NCBI RefSeq assembly: GCF_001998885.1
Contig: NZ_CP019609.1
Location: 1,166,001-1,230,000, forward strand
From: Vagococcus penaei
Lineage (GTDB): Bacteria; Bacillota; Bacilli; Lactobacillales; Vagococcaceae
DNA: 64,000 bases
Direction: 5' to 3'
Each line of letters starts with the position of its first letter. Position 1 is the first letter of the stretch. Made by a program: the position numbers and the translations under genes. The notes below the pieces were generated by a model, which was not told the origin of the DNA, searched no databases, and worked only from the letters and a program-made list of their open reading frames with translations. Of this stretch, positions 1 through 8,045 are shown piece after piece.

Positions 1-810
1 TGTGTAGGTAATGGCTTTGCCGTTCTTATTTTTAGGTAATTTTTTACTTGTTGCTTCCCAACTTGGCCCTGTCACTGTTAATGTATCCACGACCTCACTG
101 CCGTCTTTTACATTAATTGTAACCTCATTTGGACGTTTGCCATCTTGGTCATTCTTATCTTCCCATTTCTTTACTGCTTTAACTGTCGTTGTTTCTGGTG
201 TATAGGTATTCGTCACTGTCATACCATCAACACTTGACGTATAGCCTGTTGGAACATTCACTTCTTCTAGTGTATAAGTAATGGCTTGACCGTTCTTATT
301 TTTGGGTAATTCTTTACTTGTTGCTTCCCATTGTGGCGCTAGTACAGTTAATGTATCCACGACCTCACTGCCGTCTTTTACATTAATTGTAACCTCATTT
401 GGACGTTTACCGTCTTGGTCATTCTTATCTTCCCATTTCTTTACTGCTTTAACTGTCGTTGTTTCTGGTGTATAGGTATTCGTCACTGTCATACCATCAA
501 CACTTGACGTATAGCCTGTTGGAACATTCACTTCTTCTAGCGTATACATAATAGGTTGAGCATTATTATCATATTTAGGTAACGCTTTACTTGTCGCTTT
601 CCATTGCGGCGCTAGCACTGTTAGTGTATCTACAACTGTTTGACCATCTTTTACATTAATTGTGACAGTATTTGGACGTTTGCCATCTCGGTTATTATTG
701 CCTTCCCATTTCTTTGTTGCTGTCAAATTAGTTGTTTCTGGCACATAAGTGTTAGTGACAGTATTACCTTCTACGGTAGCTGTATAATTTGGTACTAAAT
801 CTTCATTGAT
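1..810 (-). repeat. Tandem 270-bp coding repeats (Cna_B stalk)
   Basis: The segment starting near 181 recurs near 451 and more loosely near 721, a period of 270 bp (90 residues). The copies around 181-270 and 451-540 are almost identical, including the stretch encoding GYTSSVDGMTVTNTYTPETT, and differ mainly in the last third. The 721 copy is diverged. The repeats continue off the left edge. Such near-identical stalk repeats change number by recombination and are a common site of misassembly. Confidence 0.85.
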
Positions 811-2604
811 TCTGTAATTAATTTCTTTACCATTTTCATCTAAAATTGGTAAGTCTTTAAATTCAACAGTCCATGTATTTCCTTGCCCCGAAAATGTTTT
901 TCTATCAATTTCACGTTCATTAGCAAGCAAGTTAAAGGTGATTTCTTGCGGACGTTTTTGATGAATATTATTCAAATCGGCCCAAATTTTTGTAGCAGTA
1001 ATTGACGTTGTTTTAGGTGTCTCTTTTTCATTTTCTACTTTGATTTCTTTTGACGTATTGCTTACACCTGTTGTAATACTTTGAATTTCTGGATTTAGTG
1101 TATATCCAGTCGGTGCTTTCACTTCTTTAATATAATATGTTGTATTTTCTTTTAAACCAGAAAATTTAATTTTGCCTTCACTGTCTGAGACTTTCTTTGA
1201 TGAGTCAAAAAAGTCAGATTTATCTTTACTGATTAAAAACTCTGCACCGCCTAAACCCTGGTCAGTTCCTTTTTCCACTTTGACTAATTCAATATTAGCC
1301 GAACCTTCACCTGATACCCAGCCTCCAGCCCAAGAAAAGTCTGCAGATACATTATTACTATTGGATACAGGTTTATCATCAATTGCTGTTGTTACTTTCA
1401 GTTCGTTATCCAATTTAAATGATGAATCTAACTTATAAATCACTTTTGTCTTATACTTCATAGTCAATCGATTCTCACTAGCAGCTAATTTAGGTACACT
1501 TCCACTAATAGTATCCGTTCCATTAAAATTTAGATTTGCACCTGTTGCGTCATTGAATGCTTTAAAACTTGTGTACGTTTTTCTACCTAAAGTAATAGTT
1601 AACGTTGATTCATCAAATACTTGCTTTTCAGGTGCCTCACTAATGACATCAGTAAACGTTAAGTCGTTAGTTAACGCTGACATAGTATAGTTAATATCGA
1701 CCATCCAATCAACAGCGTCTAATGTGTTTTGTTTACCGTTTTTAAAACTTAAATCAGTATTAGTACCATTAGACTCACCACGACCAGATGTTGTAATCGC
1801 AACAATCGCGCTTTCTTTTCCAGAAGAAATCGTTACTTCTTCTGTAGACGCTTCTTTAGAAGTATTACTTCCAGTAGCACCAATATTAAAACCACCTTTA
1901 ATTGTATTCGGCTCCCAAGTTGCTACAACATCAGTAAAAGTTAACACAGCTCCTGTTTCACTAATGGTTAACTTAGCACCAACAGAACCTTTAATCAAGA
2001 TATCCATTGTCCCCATAATCGGTTTAATAGAGCCATTTGTTGAGTGATTCCAATTCACTTTAATTGTATCGCCTGGAACAATTCGGTTATTTTCTTGAGC
2101 TAGTAAAGCATCATTAAATGCCACATTTATCTCAAATTTCCCACCATCTTGGACGTTTTCAGGTTTTAGAACGACAGAGGTCACAGCGATATCTGATATA
2201 TCTTTAGGTGCACGCATGTCGTCTGTACTTTCAGCCCGAGTTGCCTGAAGTGGTGCAACTTCAATCGCTGGCAAGTTAGTATCTTCTAGGTCGTCTTCAT
2301 CACTACCTGCATTCGTAATCTGATTTGCTGGCGTTGTCTGTTCTTGTGTCTCTACCACATTTGCCTCAGTAACAGGCGCTGTTGGCTCAATTGGTTCTAA
2401 ACCTTGTTGTGCTAGAGCATCACCCGTTGTAGGTACTAGTTCTGACTGATTCGGTTGGCTAATTAAGCCTTGACTATCCGCTACGAGATTACTCTCTGGT
2501 GTTAACGCGCCATCAGCAATAACAACTGCTGGTTCAATAAAAAATGGCAAAACAATCCCCATGATTGCCATTAAAATGACTTGCTTCTTAAAAAAATGTT
2601 TCAT
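1..2604 (-). CDS. Cna_B-repeat surface adhesin (C-terminus beyond window)
   Basis: Translating the minus strand from the ATG at 2604 gives an uninterrupted frame of 868 codons that reaches base 1, so the gene continues outside the window. An aggggagc ribosome binding site precedes the ATG. Residues 1-30 form a signal peptide (MKHFFKKQVILMAIMGIVLP). Residues about 35-110 are a low-complexity linker rich in T, E, Q and P. Residues about 120-460 look like the paired Ig-like adhesive folds of MSCRAMM adhesins. Residues about 465-535 form a prealbumin-like Cna_B domain containing YYIKEVKAPTGY. From about 540 onward are Cna_B repeats of 90 residues. The anchor motif (LPXTG) is expected beyond the edge. 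It probably binds a host or matrix ligand; the ligand cannot be told from sequence. The gene starts 84 bp after the upstream secreted protein, so they may be co-transcribed. Confidence 0.85.
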   Translation of the reverse strand, partial: MKHFFKKQVILMAIMGIVLPFFIEPAVVIADGALTPESNLVADSQGLISQPNQSELVPTTGDALAQQGLEPIEPTAPVTEANVVETQEQTTPANQITNAGSDEDDLEDTNLPAIEVAPLQATRAESTDDMRAPKDISDIAVTSVVLKPENVQDGGKFEINVAFNDALLAQENNRIVPGDTIKVNWNHSTNGSIKPIMGTMDILIKGSVGAKLTISETGAVLTFTDVVATWEPNTIKGGFNIGATGSNTSKEASTEEVTISSGKESAIVAITTSGRGESNGTNTDLSFKNGKQNTLDAVDWMVDINYTMSALTNDLTFTDVISEAPEKQVFDESTLTITLGRKTYTSFKAFNDATGANLNFNGTDTISGSVPKLAASENRLTMKYKTKVIYKLDSSFKLDNELKVTTAIDDKPVSNSNNVSADFSWAGGWVSGEGSANIELVKVEKGTDQGLGGAEFLISKDKSDFFDSSKKVSDSEGKIKFSGLKENTTYYIKEVKAPTGYTLNPEIQSITTGVSNTSKEIKVENEKETPKTTSITATKIWADLNNIHQKRPQEITFNLLANEREIDRKTFSGQGNTWTVEFKDLPILDENGKEINYRINEDLVPNYTATVEGNTVTNTYVPETTNLTATKKWEGNNNRDGKRPNTVTINVKDGQTVVDTLTVLAPQWKATSKALPKYDNNAQPIMYTLEEVNVPTGYTSSVDGMTVTNTYTPETTTVKAVKKWEDKNDQDGKRPNEVTINVKDGSEVVDTLTVLAPQWEATSKELPKNKNGQAITYTLEEVNVPTGYTSSVDGMTVTNTYTPETTTVKAVKKWEDKNDQDGKRPNEVTINVKDGSEVVDTLTVTGPSWEATSKKLPKNKNGKAITYT

Positions 2605-2687
2605 ATATGTTGCTCCCCTATTTTAAATTATTATTCCCCGTTAATGCTATACAAAAACTTATTGATAAAACCGTTTACTAATTTAGT

Positions 2688-3695
2688 CTATCTAAACCCT
2701 AATGCTGTCAATTGTTCAAAATAATAGCTATACGCCATAAGTCGACTGTCAACAATACTTTGACGCCATGATCCACCGTTATCAAAAAAGCGAGTCGCTC
2801 TTTGTGGCGTCAATGGATAAGATAGTTTAATTTGTTTAAAAGCTAGTGTTCCATGACTAATTGGTAAATCAACCGTACGTCCATCTAGCAAAAATGTCAC
2901 ACTTGGTAAGTCAGAGCTTAATTGCTTGATTTGGGTTGTTGCCTTTAAATGGATTGTTGCTTTGCCCGTAATAACCTTCGTCACATGAATTTGAACTTTT
3001 TCATTTTTAACACTAACTTCGCCAACTGCATTCCCTAACTCATCAAGCATTGTACAAGTTCCCTCATTCAATCCAAAAGTTACATATTTTGGATTATATG
3101 CGTAAGCAATAGTTAATTGCTCGCCTTTAACAATTTGCTTTTGAGATGTCTTAGTGGCATCAATGGTCAATTGCAATTGACCATTAGCTAGGGCCTGTGC
3201 ATTAAACTCAATCGCTTCCACTATATTTGGTATTGATTGATCAATTTCTTTAGTCAGTTTGCCTTGTTGGTTGTTAGTCCCTTGCTTATGGCTACCCACT
3301 TTTTTGATTACTGCCGTGTTACTCACTTCCACTGGTGTTGCGACTCCTGTCGCTTCCTCTGTTACATTGACTCCATTTTCTTCGGTTACCTGAGGTGTCG
3401 ACTGTTGTGAGGGCTGACTGCTTTTTACTTCTTTGGCGCGTTCAACGGTTGTCGTGTCTTGCCGCTCACCACCTGTTACAATGACCGGATCTTTTTGACC
3501 ACGTTCATGAATAACTGCTGGCTGTGAGACGTCTAATTCTTCATAAAATCCGTCACTATTCTCATTTGTTTTTGCCTTATTCTCATTTATTTGAGACGTT
3601 TCCTCGGCTGATACTAGAATTGGTTGGGCGAAAATCATCGAACTCATTAATAACGTAGCTACCACCGACATCGTTTTTCTCGCTGACTTTTTCAC
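2688..3695 (-). CDS. Secreted protein of unknown function, adhesin-like N-terminus
   Basis: The product is 335 residues and starts at GTG 3695 behind taggagattgtaaca. Residues 1-30 are a signal peptide ending ...AQPILVSAEE. Residues 30-150 are a disordered T/E/Q/N-rich linker like those of LPXTG adhesins. Residues 155-290 look like one all-beta domain. The protein ends ...FEQLTALGFR with no LPXTG motif, no hydrophobic anchor and no cell-wall-binding repeat, so it would be released or held non-covalently. It could be an adhesin that lost its C-terminus, but only 84 bp separate it from the next start, so no downstream half remains. I do not recognise the family. It sits at the distal end of the surface-protein cluster, with its own promoter region upstream. 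Confidence 0.6.
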   Translation of the reverse strand: MKKSARKTMSVVATLLMSSMIFAQPILVSAEETSQINENKAKTNENSDGFYEELDVSQPAVIHERGQKDPVIVTGGERQDTTTVERAKEVKSSQPSQQSTPQVTEENGVNVTEEATGVATPVEVSNTAVIKKVGSHKQGTNNQQGKLTKEIDQSIPNIVEAIEFNAQALANGQLQLTIDATKTSQKQIVKGEQLTIAYAYNPKYVTFGLNEGTCTMLDELGNAVGEVSVKNEKVQIHVTKVITGKATIHLKATTQIKQLSSDLPSVTFLLDGRTVDLPISHGTLAFKQIKLSYPLTPQRATRFFDNGGSWRQSIVDSRLMAYSYYFEQLTALGFR

Positions 3696-4037
3696 TGTTA
3701 CAATCTCCTATTTCATATTTTTTATATACATATCTTGACTTGCGACGCATTAATTAATTGTAATCCTACTTTTGAAAATTGTTTGTACATTTCTTATCAA
3801 AAAAAGGGTCCATTTAAAGAATTCTAACTATTTGTCATTATATAATGAATTTTATGAAAAGAAACTTCTATTTTTGCGTATCGATATGTAAACGATACAC
3901 AATTATAGTTAAAATGATTATCAACTGTTCATTTTTAAAAAATGAACAGCCTTTCATTACTTTCACGTTTTTTAAAATTATTATCACTTACGAGTAAGGA
4001 CTAAAAGGTAATCTTGCCTTTCAAACATAATGCTTTA
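3696..4037 (-). promoter_or_regulatory. Promoter region of the surface-protein pair, with dyad motif
   Basis: This 340-bp gap has no gene. On the minus strand a TATAAT-like -10 lies near 3838-3845. Upstream of it at 3876-3891 is TTACATATCGATACGC (minus-strand reading), flanked so that GTATCG and CGATAC form an inverted repeat at about 3878-3898. The same 16-mer with one mismatch occurs at 11526-11541 upstream of pilus operon 1, in the opposite orientation. I infer a shared regulator site. The left end of the sortase-side sequence (about 4000-4035) holds only a weak hairpin. Confidence 0.45.
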
Positions 4038-5234
4038 CTATCCTTTCAGCTGATACCGTATCCGGTGTTTTTGCTGTTTGACTTTAGGTTGCTGACTTTG
4101 ACCTTTGCGCATATAACCAGTAAAGTATAAGTCTTTTAAGCGACGAACTTTTAAATACGTATGGTACGTTGATTGACGATTAACCGTCAAATGAAGCTGA
4201 TAGCGTCGACCGATAACTTTGGGAATAGTAGCACGGCCTTTTTCATCAGTGTGAACAATTAGTGGTACACCATCTCGGTAAACTGGCTTTTCGCGATAAC
4301 GAGTGACTAAAGCACAACTAACATTCGCTAAAGGTACGCCTTTTCTATCGACCACTTTAAGCCGAATATCTAACCGTTTTCTCTGAATTAGATAGCGCCT
4401 AATTAAAAAGTAAATCAGCATCGTTAGACCAATAGAGAGAGTACAAACTAATAAAACAGCTAATAGCCGTTGCCAGTGCTTATGCTGATTGACATCAGTC
4501 ATACTTGCCTTGTCCTTCTCTGTATAAGGAACTTTATGTCCCCGAACCAATAAGCGATGGCTATTAATCATGTATGGCGTACACGTCAATAACGTCACTA
4601 ACTCTTTATTGGGATTAATGTGTAAATCATCTGTTTCATGTGGTTCAACCACTTTTATTTGATCAACTTCATATGCCTGAGTTTTATCAGCTAATGTGAT
4701 TAAAAATCGGTCACCCTTTTTTAATTTTGGTAAGTCAGTAAATAATTTTGCCTTTGCTAGGCCCCGATGTGCAGAGATAACTGAATGTGTCCCTTTTTCT
4801 CCTGTAGGAAAACTTGTTCCTTCCAAAATCGACGCTCCTTTTTGCAGCAAAACTTCCGTTGTTTCGTCGAAAATTGGCATGCGGGTATCAATTTTGGGAA
4901 TAGTCAATACACCGACTGTATGCTTCACATAATAGCTTTTTTGTTCCGTTGAGAGTGTCTTTTGATTGTCTTCAGACACAGCAGCATTGAAACTTGCTAA
5001 ACCGGGATTTGCCCCTTTCTCACGTAATTCCTGATTCCTTTCAGCCATTTTTTGTTGTTCTTTTTGCTTTTGTTGATAATCAGCATTAGCTTTTTTCTGA
5101 TAACTTCTTAATATTTGTTGATCAATCGCGTCACTGATTGTATTACTAACAAACGGATAGCTTACAGCCACAAGTCCGATAATCAAAACGATGACCATCA
5201 ACAAATCCAACCATAAGCGCTTGCTACGGACCAT
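4038..5234 (-). CDS. Class C (pilus) sortase with extra C-terminal Ig-like domain, operon 1
   Basis: This membrane transpeptidase polymerises the pilins of operon 1. It has 398 residues and starts at ATG 5234 behind gaggagag. A transmembrane helix at about 10-32 is followed by a charged coiled segment, then the sortase core. The lid motif is MPIFDETTE, the catalytic His lies in ISAHRGLA, Cys in LLTCTPYMINSHR, and Arg in the same strand (RLLVRGHK). A second transmembrane helix lies at about 255-280. Ordinary class C sortases end there. This one adds about 115 residues resembling a carboxypeptidase-regulatory or Cna-like Ig fold (LDIRLKVVDRKGVPLANV) that by simple topology would face the cytoplasm. 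It follows the major pilin after a weak hairpin. Confidence 0.9.
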   Translation of the reverse strand: MVRSKRLWLDLLMVIVLIIGLVAVSYPFVSNTISDAIDQQILRSYQKKANADYQQKQKEQQKMAERNQELREKGANPGLASFNAAVSEDNQKTLSTEQKSYYVKHTVGVLTIPKIDTRMPIFDETTEVLLQKGASILEGTSFPTGEKGTHSVISAHRGLAKAKLFTDLPKLKKGDRFLITLADKTQAYEVDQIKVVEPHETDDLHINPNKELVTLLTCTPYMINSHRLLVRGHKVPYTEKDKASMTDVNQHKHWQRLLAVLLVCTLSIGLTMLIYFLIRRYLIQRKRLDIRLKVVDRKGVPLANVSCALVTRYREKPVYRDGVPLIVHTDEKGRATIPKVIGRRYQLHLTVNRQSTYHTYLKVRRLKDLYFTGYMRKGQSQQPKVKQQKHRIRYQLKG

Positions 5235-5258
5235 ACACTCTCCTCACTTTCCTCTAAG

Positions 5259-5300
5259 TTAAAAAGAAGATAGCCTTTATGTCAGACCATCTTCTTCTGT
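5259..5300 (-). terminator. Hairpin between major pilin 1 and its sortase
   Basis: AAGAAGAT (5264-5271) pairs with ATCTTCTT (5289-5296), and on the minus strand a short T tract follows. It would reduce read-through from pilin into sortase, as expected when the pilin is needed in excess. Confidence 0.5.
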
Positions 5301-5314
5301 TTTGATAGATATCG

Positions 5315-6744
5315 TTACCCTTCGATACGTTTTCTTCCTTTAGTAAAGTAGAACCCTACGCCACCAATCAATACGCTTCCACCAACTAATAAGAAAATAA
5401 TACCTTTACCACCAGTTGCCGGTAAGAAACCTTTCTCACGATTGGTAATAGTTTTCTCTGATTTTTTTTCGTGACTCTTATCACTAATTGTAAACGCTGT
5501 TGGTTGATTATCTAAAATAAAACCTTGTGGTGCTTTTACCTCAATTAACTCGTACTCACCATCGGCTAAACCGACCACACTAAATTCACCCTTATCATCT
5601 GATTGAATGATTGTCGCATTTTCTTTCGTTCCCCATGAGACTGCGTCAGTTGTCGTTGCTACTTTAAGGTATGACTCACTACCTTTCTTACGAACCTTAA
5701 ATTCTGCACCTGCTAATGTTTCAGTTTCATTTGCACCATTCACTTTGATAAACGAGTGACTACCTGTACGGATAGAGATAGAATCTTCTGCCGTAGGAAT
5801 ATTTGTACTTGGTTGACCGTCATAATTTAAAGGAATCACACTAGCCTTTGCCTTATTAAAAAATACGCCCTGTGTCGCATTATTATTTAATTTCAGTGTA
5901 TAGTTAAGAGTCAGTTGTTTTGCACTAGAATCTAATTTAGCTACGTCAATACTAATCGTATCTTTTTCATCACTTGAACCATCATTATCTACTAAAATTT
6001 GTTTATCGTAGCTATTTTTAGCATCATCTTCAATACTTAAACTATTCGCAACATAAGTTAACTTTGTTTTATCGTGGACATCTTCTAATTTAATTTCTTG
6101 ATAAAAAGCTTTACCATTTGAATACTTTCCATGAATATTTTCTGGCAAATCAATTGTCACTGTGTAACGTACTTCTTCTCCAGCATCATAGCTAACTTTA
6201 TTACTTTCCTTTTTAACTTTAATAACATCTGGTACTGTTTTTGGATAAATATTAACATTTGTTAGTAACTCATCTGTTGCAGCTTTGTAGACTGGAAAAG
6301 CGACAACCATTGGTTCAGCACGTGGTCCCGTAATAACGTAAACGGCATCTTTATTATCAGATTTTGCTGGTAAATCGACACTTGCTTTGCCATCTTCAGT
6401 TGTTGGTCCCACTGTGATTTCTTTTTTTGTTAGAGGTATCGATGCTTCAATTACTAATTTGATGATTTCTTGCGTAGCAACTTCTTTTGATTGTGTTTCA
6501 CGAATTTTCGTAAACTCATCTGTCATATCATACGCCTTAAAGAGTGATCCTTTAATTTTTTTCCAGTAAAACTTGGCATTTCTTCCCCAGTGTTTTGAGT
6601 CTTGTTAATACCTTCCACATGATGAATGATTACTTTATAATTTTCTGGTTCAGCTGCGTTCATAGATTGTGTGCCGATGAAACCTGCAAATCCAATCATT
6701 AGAATCCCTATTATATACTTTACTATGTTTTTATACTGTGTCAT
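5315..6744 (-). pseudogene. Major pilin of operon 1 (LPATG), split by a homopolymer frameshift
   Basis: Two frames together make one sortase-anchored major pilin. The first (ATG 6744 to 6523) holds the signal peptide and start of the N-terminal domain. The second, from about 6560 to 5315, holds the rest. The frame changes at a run of seven T at 6556-6562; eight would restore GKKIKGSLFKAYD continuity into the second frame. The protein has the pilin motif YPK (NIYPKTVPD), E-box-like ELIEVKAPQGF, Cna_B domains, and the sorting signal LPATG plus hydrophobic segment and basic tail. The start overlaps the ancillary pilin stop by 4 bp (ATGA). Either the homopolymer is a sequencing error, or the pilin is switched off or phase-variable here. 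Confidence 0.85.
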
Positions 6745-8045
6745 TTCTTTCTAGCTCCCTTTTTTATGTAGTGACTTATCAGTAGGCCCAAGAACAATAG
6801 TCCAAATAAACTAACTAAACCTGTCACTCTCTCATTTAATTGTGGTAATAATCCTAGATGGCGTTTCTTTTGTGCTTTATTAACAATCTTGTGTGGTGTT
6901 GTCTGCTTGGTATCTGCTGTGATTTGAAAGTCAATCGGTTCATGCGTTAATACATAACCAGAAGGCGCTTGAACTTCAACTAATTTGTAGTGTCCCACTT
7001 TTAAGCCACTAACTGTCAAATCACCCATCTCATCAGAAATAAACTGTTGTACCTGTGAGGTTTCTTGCTGTGACCAGGCATAACCTTCTGATGTTTGTAT
7101 TAGCCAATCCCCATCCGAGTTTTGCACTTGGAAAATAGCACCCTGCAATCCCACATCTTGCTCCCGATAATCAACTTTTTTAAACTGATATGCATTAGCT
7201 TTGACTTTAACCGGGGCATCATAACTCACTCCATCAACTAACAGCGTTCCTGTATTCAATGCTTGATTACTCTCTTGATTTCCCTCAAACATCATTTGAT
7301 AAGTCACCGTCAACCGATTTTGACCGTCTGCTAAAATAGCTTGTGGTACATGAAACTGAAATCCGTGTTTAGTCAATTCAATCTTGCATAACGCTGTAAT
7401 ATTTTGATGATTAAGTAATAATTGAACCGAGGATTTTTTTAATACCAGCTGAGTATCCGCTTGATCAATAATTTGAAGCGTTGTTGCTTGATAGGTTCGC
7501 GTATCAAGTGTCATCTCAAGTTGAAAATCAATCGGTTTCCCCAAAGCATAACTTGTTTGTTGCTCTTTGACAGTCTTCTCAAATGAAATACCTTCTGGCA
7601 GGTCTTTTTTAGCCACAACTTGTAAGTGTGACACATTCCCAGGCAACGGGTACTTCATCACTAAATCTTGAAAAATACGTTGTTTAGTGCCTCGTTCATA
7701 TCCTCTAAACAAGTAAGCTGCATCACGACCACCAGATTGTTTAGGCAACTGAAAAACTACTTGCCCTTGTGATGCGACTTGATGCTGACCATTTGGTAAT
7801 TCCTGACGCTGACTCAGTGTGTCTTTGATATCCATCGCAGATAAGCCTTTTTGGCCGAGTCGTTCATACTCCTGTGTGACATCGTAGGCTACATAGTCGA
7901 TGCTGTCTGACGTGTTTGTATCAATTAAGATAGTCAAATCATCTTGTACGGTTGCTTGCACAACAACACTTAACATGGAAACTCGCACGATAGTACTAAA
8001 TAAAACTAGCCCGAAGAAAACTGTTAACAAATAACGTTGTTTCAT
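6741..8045 (-). CDS. Ancillary pilin of operon 1 (anchor-type subunit)
   Basis: I chose the ATG at 8045, which follows gcaggtgaacgg and overlaps the tip-adhesin stop by 4 bp; an upstream in-frame ATG exists at 8060. After a signal peptide (about 1-33) the protein has an N-terminal pilin-like domain (about 60-290) and a Cna_B domain with YKLVEVQAPSGYVLT. A C-terminal sorting region ends with a hydrophobic stretch and KKGARKK. The sorting motif is LPQLN, with Leu where Thr is normal, so the substrate of which sortase it is remains open. In Ebp-type pili the equivalent small subunit (EbpB) is the base that the housekeeping sortase links to the wall. Position between tip and major pilin supports that role. 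Confidence 0.8.
   Translation of the reverse strand: MKQRYLLTVFFGLVLFSTIVRVSMLSVVVQATVQDDLTILIDTNTSDSIDYVAYDVTQEYERLGQKGLSAMDIKDTLSQRQELPNGQHQVASQGQVVFQLPKQSGGRDAAYLFRGYERGTKQRIFQDLVMKYPLPGNVSHLQVVAKKDLPEGISFEKTVKEQQTSYALGKPIDFQLEMTLDTRTYQATTLQIIDQADTQLVLKKSSVQLLLNHQNITALCKIELTKHGFQFHVPQAILADGQNRLTVTYQMMFEGNQESNQALNTGTLLVDGVSYDAPVKVKANAYQFKKVDYREQDVGLQGAIFQVQNSDGDWLIQTSEGYAWSQQETSQVQQFISDEMGDLTVSGLKVGHYKLVEVQAPSGYVLTHEPIDFQITADTKQTTPHKIVNKAQKKRHLGLLPQLNERVTGLVSLFGLLFLGLLISHYIKKGARKK

Noticed and set aside
1-810. Regular repeats suggestive of a CRISPR array
   Set aside because: Units are 270 bp, in frame and encode Cna_B domains; there are no short spacers.
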